Assembly: GCF_019649055.1 (NCBI RefSeq) | Contig: NW_026570315.1 | Span: forward strand, 310,001 to 374,000 | Direction of reading: 5' to 3' | DNA: 64,000 bases | Source of the DNA: Paramacrobiotus metropolitanus | Taxonomy: Eukaryota > Tardigrada > Eutardigrada > Parachela > Macrobiotidae | Shown here: one piece after another, positions 40,662 to 50,022 of the stretch | Numbering within the stretch: position 1 is the stretch's first letter | Layout: each line of letters begins with the position of its first letter | Program-made: the position numbers and the translations under genes | The notes under the pieces: model-generated | Seen by the model: the letters and a program-made list of their open reading frames with translations, nothing else | Told to the model about the DNA's origin: nothing | Database searches by the model: none

Positions 40662-42850
40662 ATCGGTGCGAAGGGAATGGCGTCTCCGGTTAATGGATCC
40701 ACTATCTCCGCTATTGTTATTCTCGGTGTATCAGCTCCATATTCATATCCCAGCGTAAACAGTCTGCAAGTTGGCTCAGTGTACAGATTCACTGTTTCGT
40801 ATTCCGGTTTCGTTTTCCCTTCTGGTTTTGGTTTCTTTTTTCCGCCCGTGTCCTCTGCGTCCGGTTTTAAGGTCATTCTTTGGACTGCCAACATCTTCCC
40901 TGCAGCTGTATATGTGTACAATAAGTGGTCCTCGTTCGTGCCCACTCGTAAGTGAATCCAGGCGTCTTCTTTTTCTGCCATCTTGAAAATCAATCCTCTC
41001 ATCATTCGCATGAGGGTCCGGGGGTTTCTACGGTCCACCTCATTCGGGATAGCTGCTAAAGCCGCTTCCGCTTGTTCCCGTGATGCCGTATTGATCATTT
41101 TCTTCAGCTCTTTATTGCCCCTATCCGTACATGACGGAATTTCCTGATTCGTCTTTTTATCCACGAGTCGAGCAGAAAGCTTCTTCTCCTTTCCATTTGT
41201 TCCAGGGAAGATTATCAAATATGCTTTGACTGGTGGAATCTCTGCTGCCGGTATCGGTTGGCTGGGTGCCGCTGATAGTGGAGGAATCGGCTGAGTTAGG
41301 GGTGGTACCGATGGTTGTCGAGCCTTCTTGCCCACCGGTACAACTGGTACAGGCATTTCGTGCGCCTGCGGTGGTTCCTTACTCACCGTAGGTTTTTTAG
41401 CCTTTTGACCAGCTTTGTCTCCCGATTTCGGACTCTTTGTCACTGATCTCGCTCGTTTCGATGTGCTATAGCTAGATGATTCTGCTGTCGAGCTTGTCCG
41501 TGATCTCGTCCGCTGTTTTAAAGCTTCATCGAGTTTCTTCTTTTCTGCCAGTATCTCATCGTCTGTCATCTCTTCTACAGTTTTCACAACTGATGTCCCC
41601 GGTTTCTCCTTTGATGTAGTCGGTGCAACGTCTACCGATCGGGACCTCTCTTCTGGATATTTTCTAATAAAACGGAGGATCTTTTCCACCATATCCGGCC
41701 AGTTCCGATGTGCTAAGGCTGGATGGCACCTTTTCATTGTGGCAACCTGAATTCCAATTTCCTTCCGTTTCTGGATGAGGACCGCTGTCTTCTCTTTAAG
41801 TGCCTCGTGTGTGGGATGTGACATCCCTGCCACTGACATCAATTTGCCGTAGAACGCATGTTCATCATCGACGCGTTCGTGGATCCGATAGAAATCGTGG
41901 CAAATTCGGTTAAAGTCATGTATGACCCTCCTATGTTCCTCTGTAATCGTTTCGGTTTCATCCACAATCACGTTCAGCCGGTCATCATCTTCTCTTATAT
42001 TGACCGTCAGTCGTGGAGAGTATTGCGACACTGAAGGTTCGCCTGGAGGAGTTTTCGGTAATCCTTCCAATTGGGGTCCCAGCAAGGGCAACACTCCTCT
42101 TAATCGAGGTGATTCGAACCGATATCCTCGTCCATATTGTGATCTCCCTCCTCTTTTATGAGGGGATCTGCCTCCTTGGTCAAATCGTCGATGTGGGCGT
42201 GGTGGTGCGGATTTGCCGAATGCCCCTATGGGCGTCGTTGCTGTCCAGTCTGGGAAAGGTGGCGGTAAGTTAGATGGGGCTGGCGACGTTCCGCCATGTC
42301 CTCCATACACCGATCTGGGTGAAGTTCCGCCAAGACCTGGTGTCCGGACTGGGGACATGCCGCTAAATCCTCCATGTCCGCCAGGTACTATTGGTATCCC
42401 GCCAAATCCAGGTAATCGTACGGGTGCCGGTGCCATTCCAACAGAAAAATTCGGTGTCATCTGTTGTGGCGGTGGCATCAATAATGCCGGCGATCCCATT
42501 ACCACCTGTGCTGATCCATACGCTGAGAACTGTTGTCCCGAATAACGAGCATTTTGTCCTGGATACTGGGGTGGTCCGACATTCGAGCCGTAGTGATCCG
42601 ACACCCAGTTCTGCGTATTCTGATAAGTCGTTGGGTCCTGTTGGTACGGATAACACACCTGGCCTCTTGCGTAGACCGGCTGATTTGATGTCCCAGGTTC
42701 GTTCTGTGCCGTTCCTGCAGACGAATTCGATTCTTCTCCAAAGTACGGGTTATAGCCTTGGTTGCCTTCCATTCTTATTGGTGCCTTTGACGGGTTTCCA
42801 ATACTCTCAGAATCAGAGTTATCTGAATTCTGTCGTTCCAATCGTTCCAT
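40574..42850 (-). CDS. Unknown 758-residue RGG-containing protein of the 19-kb element
   Basis: It starts at the ATG at 42850 (MERLERQNSD), about 13 bases after an acceptor-like TTCATTGTTCTAACAG on the same strand. Residues 1-270 are Gly/Pro/Tyr-rich low complexity, including an RGG-box-like RRFDQGGRSPHKRGGRSQYG, which suggests RNA binding or phase separation. Around 300-400 is a helical block (EEHRRVIHDFNRICHDFYRI, KTAVLIQKRKEIGIQVATM). After a Ser/Arg/Thr linker the C-terminal 240 residues look globular (VKAYLIIFPGTNGKEKKLSA, DAWIHLRVGTNEDHLLYTY, CRLFTLGYEYGADTPRITIA). There is no signal peptide or membrane helix, so it is not a conventional env. The last about 12 codons lie beyond the frame change into the 836-residue ORF. 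Confidence 0.7.
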   Translation of the reverse strand: MERLERQNSDNSDSESIGNPSKAPIRMEGNQGYNPYFGEESNSSAGTAQNEPGTSNQPVYARGQVCYPYQQDPTTYQNTQNWVSDHYGSNVGPPQYPGQNARYSGQQFSAYGSAQVVMGSPALLMPPPQQMTPNFSVGMAPAPVRLPGFGGIPIVPGGHGGFSGMSPVRTPGLGGTSPRSVYGGHGGTSPAPSNLPPPFPDWTATTPIGAFGKSAPPRPHRRFDQGGRSPHKRGGRSQYGRGYRFESPRLRGVLPLLGPQLEGLPKTPPGEPSVSQYSPRLTVNIREDDDRLNVIVDETETITEEHRRVIHDFNRICHDFYRIHERVDDEHAFYGKLMSVAGMSHPTHEALKEKTAVLIQKRKEIGIQVATMKRCHPALAHRNWPDMVEKILRFIRKYPEERSRSVDVAPTTSKEKPGTSVVKTVEEMTDDEILAEKKKLDEALKQRTRSRTSSTAESSSYSTSKRARSVTKSPKSGDKAGQKAKKPTVSKEPPQAHEMPVPVVPVGKKARQPSVPPLTQPIPPLSAAPSQPIPAAEIPPVKAYLIIFPGTNGKEKKLSARLVDKKTNQEIPSCTDRGNKELKKMINTASREQAEAALAAIPNEVDRRNPRTLMRMMRGLIFKMAEKEDAWIHLRVGTNEDHLLYTYTAAGKMLAVQRMTLKPDAEDTGGKKKPKPEGKTKPEYETVNLYTEPTCRLFTLGYEYGADTPRITIAEIVDPLTGDAIPFAPMCISKEDIEHANEESEKPSRLFTICYHMR

Positions 42851-42863
42851 CAACTTTTAATAC

Positions 42864-42882
42864 CTGTTAGAACAATGAAAAC
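42864..42882 (-). promoter_or_regulatory. Candidate 3' splice acceptor before the long 3' ORF
   Basis: Minus strand TTTTCATTGTTCTAACAG, a pyrimidine-rich tract with CTAAC and AG, 13 bases before the ATG at 42850. Two in-frame TAA codons (42886-42884 and about 42857) separate the ORF from the preceding frame. This makes a spliced subgenomic mRNA the simplest expression route, as for env of errantivirus-like elements. Confidence 0.45.
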
Positions 42883-42883
42883 G

Positions 42884-43723
42884 TTATCTGTTAGCCGGTT
42901 TCCGACGAACGACTTTAACACCTTCCCAACTCCTATTCATAATATCATAAACGCCCATAAGCCTTATATTTGGGTTAATATCCCTGCGTCCCTTAGTTAT
43001 CCGATCAAAGAGTTCTTTGTCGGCGGCGTCGTCCCCTTTCCTTGTGAGAATTTCCGTGGGAGTGGTCCGTGACTTCTTCGTTTTCACCTTTCTTTGCTCG
43101 ATGGCAGCGGCAATGTCACGCCCCAATTGTGCGGCTGTTGCCTTCGCTGCCTCGAGCTGCTGCATCCGCTGATCGGTAGCGTTGCGTGATTTGGAAGGAA
43201 CACGATCTGCTTCCGCAGCCACCTTCGGCTGATTTTCTGTGGTATCAGTGCGTGGTTTGAGAGACTTTTTCGAAGTATGCTCTGCTTTCTCAGCCACCTT
43301 CGGCTGATCTTCCTCGATAATCTGCTGATGATCTGCAGTAATGGTAGTAGAACGTGGTTTGAAAGAAGACTGATTTAAGTCTTCTGGAAGATCACGATCT
43401 GCTGATCCAGCTTCGTTCTCTATTAAGTTCCCAGCTTGTTCGCTTAACTTAATGGTCACTGCCGTTTCGAAACCTTTATTTTCCTTCCGAGGTCTGCCTC
43501 TTTTTTTTTTCTTAGGAGCCTCGTTTGCATCTTCTGATGCTGCGGTAACAGAGCGTGGTTTAAAAGAAGCGCGTTCTGCTACCTCATTCTCTGTTTCAGG
43601 TAGCGGAAATGGTTCCTGCTTTGATATTGCGTCTCCTGTATCAGGTAGCAGAGGCGGTTTGAGAGAAACGCGGTCTGCTACCTTTCCTTCCGGGTCTGAT
43701 TCTTCCGTTAATGGTGGCGCCAC
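42884..43723 (-). CDS. Post-integrase ORF with AT-hook and SxKPR repeats
   Basis: The 279-residue frame overlaps the last codons of the integrase frame by 16 bases and has no ATG start (first codon GTG), so it is probably made by frameshifting from pol or is a broken extension of it. Residues 71-80 are KKKKRGRPRK, a canonical AT-hook. Around it are four or five degenerate repeats containing (V/A)AE(R/K)A followed by S-(F/L)-KPR-S/T. The C-terminal 90 residues are helical and basic, ending NIRLMGVYDIMNRSWEGVKV. An AT-hook could replace the chromodomain as a chromatin-targeting module of integrase. The Lys codons are a T10 run on the plus strand, prone to slippage. Confidence 0.65.
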   Translation of the reverse strand: MAPPLTEESDPEGKVADRVSLKPPLLPDTGDAISKQEPFPLPETENEVAERASFKPRSVTAASEDANEAPKKKKRGRPRKENKGFETAVTIKLSEQAGNLIENEAGSADRDLPEDLNQSSFKPRSTTITADHQQIIEEDQPKVAEKAEHTSKKSLKPRTDTTENQPKVAAEADRVPSKSRNATDQRMQQLEAAKATAAQLGRDIAAAIEQRKVKTKKSRTTPTEILTRKGDDAADKELFDRITKGRRDINPNIRLMGVYDIMNRSWEGVKVVRRKPANR

Positions 43724-44217
43724 GGTTTCAAACGATCAATAGAAACGACTTTCAAGTCCGCCTCTTTTATCGGGTTCTGTTCGATTACTTCAGCTTCATT
43801 AGCCCGTGGGAAGCTGAGGATTTTCCACACCTTATCGTATTTCGCTTTGAAGTCCGATTGATTTTCCTTCTTCCCCTGTTTCGTGTCCTTGGGAAGTCGT
43901 ATGAGTACGAAGTCGCCTACTTTGAAATTCGGTTCCGACTTCTTCTTATTGTAGATTTCTGCGTTCTTCTCATACGCGTCTTTTATATTGCATTTAGCAA
44001 CTTCTTCAGCGAAAGTCAAATTCTTTTTCATGGTCTCCACCCATTCGTCTGGAGTACCATAGTTATCTGGCAGGTTCGTTTTAGTCACCACATCCTCCGG
44101 CATAGTCATCTCCCTTCCATGTAGCATGTTATATGCCGAATATCCGGTTGTAGCATGTACCGCTCTATTCATCGCTGAAATCACGTAGGGGAGATATTTT
44201 GTTAAATTTCCGCTCAT
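43708..44217 (-). pseudogene. pol: Integrase C-terminal region of the 19-kb element
   Basis: Begins LTKYLPYVISAMNRAVHATT and TGYSAYNMLHGREM, the post-catalytic segment of gypsy integrases, then a helical stretch and a GPY/F-like module (FKVGDFVLIRLPKDTKQGKK, then DKVWKILSFPRANEAEVIEQ). It ends RLKPWRHH. It is one frame away from the core at 44271-44801; a frame change lies near 44220-44400. Its end overlaps the AT-hook ORF. Confidence 0.8.
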
Positions 44218-44270
44218 TTCCCGCTTTCATATACTGTGCTAGACCATCTCCTATGATCTGCATCTGCCTT

Positions 44271-44801
44271 TCAACTTGGCCCTGGCCTTCCGGGTGGTAT
44301 GCCGTTCCAAAGGTGTGTTTTTTTTAATTTTAAACACATTAGTAACTTTCGATAAGACTTCCGCTGTGAAGTGCCTTCCACGATCCGTGTGTAGGATGTG
44401 CGGTACTCCATGTACAATATCACGTGTTTAACGAAGACTTTGGCGAACTCCTTCGCTGTCGCCGTCTTCATTGGTACCGCTATCACATATTTCGTTAGCT
44501 GGTCGATGAACACTGCTATGTACTTGTATCCTCGTTTCTTTGTCGGCAGTAAGGGTCCTTTTCGATCTGCACATACTCGGAAGAAAGGATGTCCCACTTT
44601 AATCTCTTGTAACTTCCCAGGTGGACACTTCCTTGGCGTCTTGTGGAACTGGCATCCTTGGCACGCGAGTATATAATTTTTCACGTTCGTACTTATTCTG
44701 TCCCAATAGTACCGCAGTCTGATTGCTGCGAGCGTTTTTTCGAATCCAAGGTGACCTGCTGCTTTCTCATCGTGCAGCGCATGGATGATCGCTCTTCCCA
44801 T
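44271..44801 (-). pseudogene. pol: Integrase zinc-binding domain and core of the 19-kb element
   Basis: HALHDEKAAGHLGFEKTLAA and CQGCQFHKTP give the HHCC zinc motif. The core starts DRKGPLLPTKKRGYKYIAVF and continues to YVIAVPMKTATAKEFA. After about residue 130 the frame is disturbed; the second Asp and the Glu are encoded just outside this frame (about 44400 and 44290). It is in the same phase as RT. Stops between 45200 and 44810 break the connection. Confidence 0.8.
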
Positions 44802-45197
44802 TCACAGTGGTACGACGTACGACTTTTCAAGTCTGCCCTTTTTTATCCTTTATTAGATACAAGATCCCATTCCATAGCTGGTAATGAACTTTGAACTTCG
44901 ATCTCGTTTCGGCATCTGGTAGGTGCTCCAGTTCGTCGATGATCATCGCAAGGTGAGGATCTTTTAGCTGCTTATTTCGCAGTCGTAGATTCGAGAATCA
45001 TCTACCTCTTCCTCATCTCCTTGCAAGTTGAAGATACGAACTGTTGCGGTGCTCAGCTCGTTCCCAATCCGAGATGACTTTGCATCTTGGCAGCGGTTTA
45101 TGCCGATTATTGTCCGTTTAGGGAACTTCAGCAGCTTGATTGGGCACTCGTTTAATGCCTGTGCAACTTTATCTGGTTCCCAAGATCATCTCGATCT

Positions 45198-46814
45198 TTA
45201 CTTCGCTCGCTGGCTCAGCTCGAGTCTGTCAATTCCTGCCGAATCAAATCCAAATCCACTTTTAAACCGATTAACGTTGATCGGTACCCCAGCCGACTCT
45301 TTCGCCGTAACTGAGTTAACTTTTATACGCTTTTCTTTCTCTTCGGCCATCTGAACGAACAGCTGCCAAACTTCGATAGCTGGTTCCTTTATGTCATACT
45401 CCTTTTTGATGTCCTTGAAGTTTGGAATTTCGTCGAACTCCTCATCATGGCATATCGGACCTTCGATAGGTGCTCTCGATAGAGCATCCGCGTTATCACA
45501 GTGCTTTCCCGGTTTGTACTCGATCTTGAACTGGTGGCCTTGTAATGCCATAGCCCATCTCGTTAATCGCGGATTCATGCCGACTTTATTCGTTTCTGAT
45601 CTCAGCAAGTTCGTCAGTGGCTGATGATCTGTTCGTACGGTGAACTCGGAGTAATCGATATACGGTTTGAACTTCCTGACGGCAAATACGACCGACAGAC
45701 ACTCCCATTCAGTCACACCGTAGTTTCGTTCAGCTCCATGTAAGACGCGGCTCGCATAGGCAATTGGATGACCCTCTTGTGACAGGACTGCTCCAGTTCC
45801 TTCTTTGCTCGCGTCGCATTGTATAACTGTCGGTTTAGCCGGATCAAATTTTGCTAGCACTGGACCTTCACATAGCAACTTTTTCAAGTTCTCAAATTCT
45901 TTCGTATGAACTTCAGTCCAGTCTTTTCGCACATGTTTGTCGTTGCGCAGCAGCTCATATAAATGACAGGTATGCTGTGCGTACCCAGCTATGAACTTCC
46001 GATAGTAGTTCGCCAGTCCAAGGAATGATCTCAGCTGTCGTTCAGTCTGAGGTCGCTTGAACTCCGATACTGCGGTGATCTTTTCGGGATCTATTCGAAC
46101 TCCATTTTCACTGAGTATATGATCCAAGAATCCCATCTCCCGCATTCCAAATTCACATTTCGTCGGTTTAATCGTGAAGCCTGCTTCGACTAAGCTTTGA
46201 AGTACGTTCCTCATATTTTGCATGAAAATCTCCCAAGTCTTTCCAGCAAAAATGACGTCATCGATATATCGAAAGACGCAGCCCTTTCGCTTTGCCTTGG
46301 ACAGAACTCTGTCCATACAGAGTTGGAACGTTGCGGGTCCATTACAGACTCCGAACGGCATTCTTTTAAACCGATACATGCCGTCTTGGGTCACGAATGT
46401 CGTTTTGTTAATCGACTCCGGATCCATGGGAATCTGCCAGAATCCACTTTGCAGATCCATTTTCCCATAGTATTTGTTGCCTGCACACGCATCCAGCAAC
46501 TCATCCGGGTTCGGTAGCGGGTAGTTATTTTTCTTTGTTAGCTTATTCAGCATGATGTAGTTGACGCAGAATCTGGTTCCCATTGTTCCGTCACCGTTCT
46601 TTTTAGCTGCCAGCACGACTGGAAAACTCCAGTCGGCGTCTGATGGCTCGATGACGTCCTGCGCCAGCATCTCTTCGATGTGTTTCGTTATGAACTCGCG
46701 ACCTGTCCAGCTGGTTCTGGCGGGATTGCACTTTACCGGTTTCGCATCTCCCGTATTGATCACATGGGTGATTCCCTTGACATCTCCATACGGTTTTTTC
46801 GATGTCGGGAGCAC
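45198..46814 (-). CDS. pol: Reverse transcriptase and RNase H of the 19-kb element
   Basis: A 538-residue uninterrupted frame. RT: KMDLQSGFWQIPMDPES carries catalytic D120, and FRYIDDVIFAG carries YIDD at 183-186. Both are intact. The connection LRSFLGLANYYRKFIAGYAQ is typical Ty3/gypsy. RNase H: D334 (IQCDASKEGTGAVLS), E371 (TEWECLSVV) and D396 (RTDHQPL) are present, followed by YKPGKHCDNADALSR. The catalytic residues look functional. The real protein begins further upstream: the frame is in phase with 46827-47183 and 47229-47723 except for one TAG (46829-46827) and one TAA (47231-47229), each one transition from a Gln codon. Confidence 0.9.
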   Translation of the reverse strand: MLPTSKKPYGDVKGITHVINTGDAKPVKCNPARTSWTGREFITKHIEEMLAQDVIEPSDADWSFPVVLAAKKNGDGTMGTRFCVNYIMLNKLTKKNNYPLPNPDELLDACAGNKYYGKMDLQSGFWQIPMDPESINKTTFVTQDGMYRFKRMPFGVCNGPATFQLCMDRVLSKAKRKGCVFRYIDDVIFAGKTWEIFMQNMRNVLQSLVEAGFTIKPTKCEFGMREMGFLDHILSENGVRIDPEKITAVSEFKRPQTERQLRSFLGLANYYRKFIAGYAQHTCHLYELLRNDKHVRKDWTEVHTKEFENLKKLLCEGPVLAKFDPAKPTVIQCDASKEGTGAVLSQEGHPIAYASRVLHGAERNYGVTEWECLSVVFAVRKFKPYIDYSEFTVRTDHQPLTNLLRSETNKVGMNPRLTRWAMALQGHQFKIEYKPGKHCDNADALSRAPIEGPICHDEEFDEIPNFKDIKKEYDIKEPAIEVWQLFVQMAEEKEKRIKVNSVTAKESAGVPINVNRFKSGFGFDSAGIDRLELSQRAK

Positions 46815-46826
46815 CTTCCAGAACTC

Positions 46827-47183
46827 CTAAGATGCGTTATACACATCATTTTTCTGTTCCTGTGTCAGATCAGGTCCGAGTTTCAGGTTTCCGATGATCT
46901 TTGTCAGTTCCGCTTTCGTTACGTCATCAACTGTTGGATCAGGGAGCACGTTCCTTACTGTGCCGCTATTGATCTGGACATTCTCCATGTGATTATATGG
47001 TTCCACGTATCCAAGGAACTGACCCTTCTTGACAACTTGCCGCTTAATACTATGATTAGCGATGACCAGATCGAAGTGCTTTCCTTTATGATCGGTCACT
47101 CCTGCTAGCGGTTGGACATCTGTTTCCACTTGAAAGACGGGTGTGAACATCAGCTTCTCATTAGCTGGTACATATCGTGCCAT
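46827..47183 (-). pseudogene. pol: Protease-RT linker of the 19-kb element
   Basis: KLMFTPVFQVETDVQPLAGV and FDLVIANHSIKRQVVKKGQF form the beta-strand linker after protease. It is in phase with the RT frame, separated only by a TAG. Confidence 0.75.
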
Positions 47184-47228
47184 CTTGACTTTGACACGTG
47201 TGCAGACAGATGGTTTCAGGAAGATCCG

Positions 47229-47723
47229 TTAATCGCTATAGACTCTGATTGTCTCTTTATTCAATCTCATCCGTTGCACCTTCGTTCTTCGTACTTTGAT
47301 CTCCTGCTCCTTTTCTTCATCGATCTCATCATCTTCATCGAGATCGAGCAGGTCCTCTTGTTCCGAGAGATCGTTTACTCCAGAATCTTCTGAAGTCGTT
47401 GAGTTATCACTTGAACTCGTCCAATCTGAGTCTGAGTTGCTGCTCTCATGATCGTTTACAGCTCTCTGTTCAAGTGGTCGTTCATCAGTTCCTTCTTCAG
47501 ATGTAACGTCATCTTCATCATCTCGTAAATTGCCAAGTTTTTTCGTTTTCACATTTTTGGGCAGGGGTTTGCCCGTTTCCATTGTTTTTCTTCCATATTT
47601 CGCTGCGATTCTCGGATGACTACGCATTACGCGTATTTTCGCTGATGACCTTCGGTCATCTGAGGCGGACTTCTCATTGTCCGGAGCTGCTCCTTCCAGC
47701 TCATCAATCTCCTCAAGGCTCAT
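47229..47723 (-). pseudogene. pol: Acidic Ser-rich spacer in pol
   Basis: The 164-residue frame has a basic centre (KPLPKNVKTKKLG), then an acidic Ser run (SSNSDSDWTSSSDNSTTSED and LLDLDEDDEIDEEKEQEI). It separates the protease side from the RT side and is in phase with RT. No such insertion is usual in gypsy pol. Confidence 0.6.
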
Positions 47724-47764
47724 TAATCGGCTTTTCTCGATTGGTGGACCTTCCTCACCGTTGT

Positions 47765-48538
47765 CTAGTGTCTCCTCATCCTCTTTTGCCTTTTTACTGG
47801 GTCTTGATGCCCGTCGGAGATCTTTTGGAGTTCTTCATTGAACTTTTCCCACATCTTTCCTCTTTCCGTTAACATTCGTGCAATTTCAAACGCTGTCGGT
47901 GATCTGTCTTCTTCGGCTTCGATCACTTCCACGTCAGCATCTTCCTTATATCCGATGGGTCTCTTAGTCCCAATGAAGACACAGTTGGCCTTCAAATCTT
48001 CGGTGAGGAGTTCATTATGCGGGTTCATCTCGTACATGCACCACTTATCATCACCTCGTTGGGGGACATCTGCTTCATTTGGGGTTGGTGCAAAAGTTAC
48101 CTTCTTTTGTGGGAGACCAGTTGTTCCGATTTCTCTTCGTTTGCGATACACTTTCAGCTCAAGTATGTCGTTATCTGGTGGAGGTGGGAACTCCGCTTCC
48201 AGCTTTTTCCAGTAATCGTCAAAGGGCTTCTCATCTCCTTTCTCCAGTGCTTTATAGAACTTTTCAAACAGCTCGTACACCGGTTCACCAAGTCCGGTGG
48301 GGAATATGATCGTTTTTCCTTTATCCTTGTACAAGCGGTTAGTGCGGAAGTCCCAGAAGAGATCGCATCTCGCATCTTCCCACATTATCCCTTCATCGAA
48401 TATTTCATGCATCTCTCGATTGAACTTCGCTTTGTACTGTTTAAACTGTGGGTCTGAGATTTCCAGCTGATCCGCATTGTTTTCCCAGTGACGTACAAAT
48501 TTACATCTCGTTACGATGAAGTTCCGGACGCATGACAT
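47765..48538 (-). CDS. Uncharacterised domain between protease and RT
   Basis: The 257-residue frame looks globular and helical: HWENNADQLEISDPQFKQYK, FNREMHEIFDEGIMWEDARC, GEPVYELFEKFYKALEKGDE, KKVTFAPTPNEADVPQRGDD. Aromatic and Trp-rich. It lies after the protease end (LLGHDF in the preceding frame) and before the acidic spacer. I do not recognise it; ordinary gypsy elements have nothing here. Confidence 0.5.
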   Translation of the reverse strand: MSCVRNFIVTRCKFVRHWENNADQLEISDPQFKQYKAKFNREMHEIFDEGIMWEDARCDLFWDFRTNRLYKDKGKTIIFPTGLGEPVYELFEKFYKALEKGDEKPFDDYWKKLEAEFPPPPDNDILELKVYRKRREIGTTGLPQKKVTFAPTPNEADVPQRGDDKWCMYEMNPHNELLTEDLKANCVFIGTKRPIGYKEDADVEVIEAEEDRSPTAFEIARMLTERGKMWEKFNEELQKISDGHQDPVKRQKRMRRH

Positions 48539-48822
48539 CCATTCTTTAACCTGGTAGAGATCTCACGCTGGATAGCTGTCATCTGTTCAACTACCGACAG
48601 CTGGGCAGATGAACCTCCCTTTCTTATGTTCATCTCTTTTGATCCCAGTGCCTCTGGTACTGGGATAGCCCTTTGCTCAACTTTAGCTTTTACTGCTCCG
48701 TTTACAAGTTCCGCAACTTTTCCAGCTTGAACTTTGGCAGTTGGCTTCGGTTCATCTTCAACCTCCTCCTCTCCATGATTATCGATTAGGACGAACTTTG
48801 TCGCCAGGAAATCATGTCCCAA
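48511..48822 (-). pseudogene. pol: Protease C-terminus and linker
   Basis: Starts GHDFLATKFVLIDN, the continuation of the conserved (I/L)LGxDF strand that ends retroviral-type proteases. A 1-base frame change at about 48815 separates it from the active site. A charged linker follows (KVAELVNGAVKAKVEQRAIP). Confidence 0.6.
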
Positions 48823-49654
48823 TAGGACCTGGACGTCGTCCGTCTCCGGTCGTACATAAAAGGAGTGTTGAAGTTCGTTTTCCCAAGGTTACTGGTGCCA
48901 CACAATAATGTGTGACGACAAAACCCGATGTGCCGCTGATTCTATTTATCTTCACCAATTTATCTGGTGGCAGCGGTAACATGTGGAGACCATTTTTCTC
49001 GCAAAACGGCTTACTGATCAGCGATGTCTCAGCTCCAGTATCCAACATCGCTATGACCTTCTTGTCTCCAACTTTGACCTCATGTGTATAGGCCTCGATT
49101 CTTTTCGGAAAGTTCCCGTTTTGAACTTTGAGAGTCCGAACTGTGCACTTGACTGGTATCAGTGATACTGGTCCCGGATCCGTGTCAGACAGCACCTGCC
49201 CGTTCGCATAAGTGCTTTTCTTCTTCAGTATCGAACTCAGGTGATCGATACGATGTGGCACATCAGTTCGGATGTCGTAAAATTGTCTCTTCTTCATCTC
49301 TTTTGAGCTTTTTAACTCCTCACGTCCCATTTTCTTTGCGGCTTCTACATCACTGGTGATCTTTTCGATCTCGGTTAGTTGCTCCTTCGCAACTTCCTTG
49401 TGACTTTTTGTCACCTCGGTGATGGTCTGATACAGTGTTGTCGCTTTTCGATCATCTTCCGGTTTATCGCGGAGCTTGTCAATGACTTCCTTTGTTATCT
49501 GCTCAGCCAGTGTCAACTCATCTTCTTCGCTGTCCCGTAACTCGTCTGGTGATCGCTCATATATGACCATCTTGTGCCCATTCTGGTTCATCCATGAGGT
49601 CACTTTTTCCGACACCTTTTTATTTGTCCGAGCTGGGTCAATTTGCGAAGACAT
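48812..49654 (-). CDS. pol: Aspartic protease with long helical N-terminal extension
   Basis: DTGAET at residues 205-210 is the active-site loop (VIAMLDTGAETSLISKPF). A helical, charged N-terminal region of about 200 residues (LAEQITKEVIDKLRDKPEDD, TITEVTKSHKEVAKEQLTEI) is longer than usual. The flap region and final LLGHDF strand follow, the last across a frame change. The overlap with the preceding frame (49600-50022) suggests gag-pro frameshifting or damage. Confidence 0.75.
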   Translation of the reverse strand: MSSQIDPARTNKKVSEKVTSWMNQNGHKMVIYERSPDELRDSEEDELTLAEQITKEVIDKLRDKPEDDRKATTLYQTITEVTKSHKEVAKEQLTEIEKITSDVEAAKKMGREELKSSKEMKKRQFYDIRTDVPHRIDHLSSILKKKSTYANGQVLSDTDPGPVSLIPVKCTVRTLKVQNGNFPKRIEAYTHEVKVGDKKVIAMLDTGAETSLISKPFCEKNGLHMLPLPPDKLVKINRISGTSGFVVTHYCVAPVTLGKRTSTLLLCTTGDGRRPGPIGT

Positions 49655-50022
49655 CCCATCTGTTCTGGCTGGTGACTGTCATTGGCATCTTTTTGCAGCG
49701 CTTGTGACAGATCAGGTGACTTTTCCACCCTTTTTATGAAGTATCCACCATTTGGCAACTTTTGTAACGGAACTTTTTCTCCGTAATTCGGCGGCTTAGC
49801 AACCGGTAGAGCATTTCTCCGGTCGCAGAAGTCAGCAGGTGTCTTCTTATACTCAGCTGCGTTGAACACTGGGACTGGGTTCTTTGACCCTTGAGCTGGT
49901 TTCGCGGTAACCAGCTCTTCGAGACGTTTCCTCGCAGCGTCTGTTTGGAGCGTTTCATGTCCCAGAAATCTTCTTGCGACATTTGCCCTTTCTGTTTTGC
50001 TTTTGGCGTAACTGGTATCCAC
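49600..50022 (-). pseudogene. Region between gag and protease, part 2
   Basis: The frame continues the preceding one after an indel near 49970 (FLGHETLQTDAARKRLEELV, FNAAEYKKTPADFCDRRNAL, LPNGGYFIKRVEKSPDLSQA). No domain recognised. Confidence 0.4.

Noticed and set aside
38151-42853. Conventional env gene
   Set aside because: No signal peptide, no membrane helix, no cleavage site and no Cys-rich ectodomain in either long ORF.
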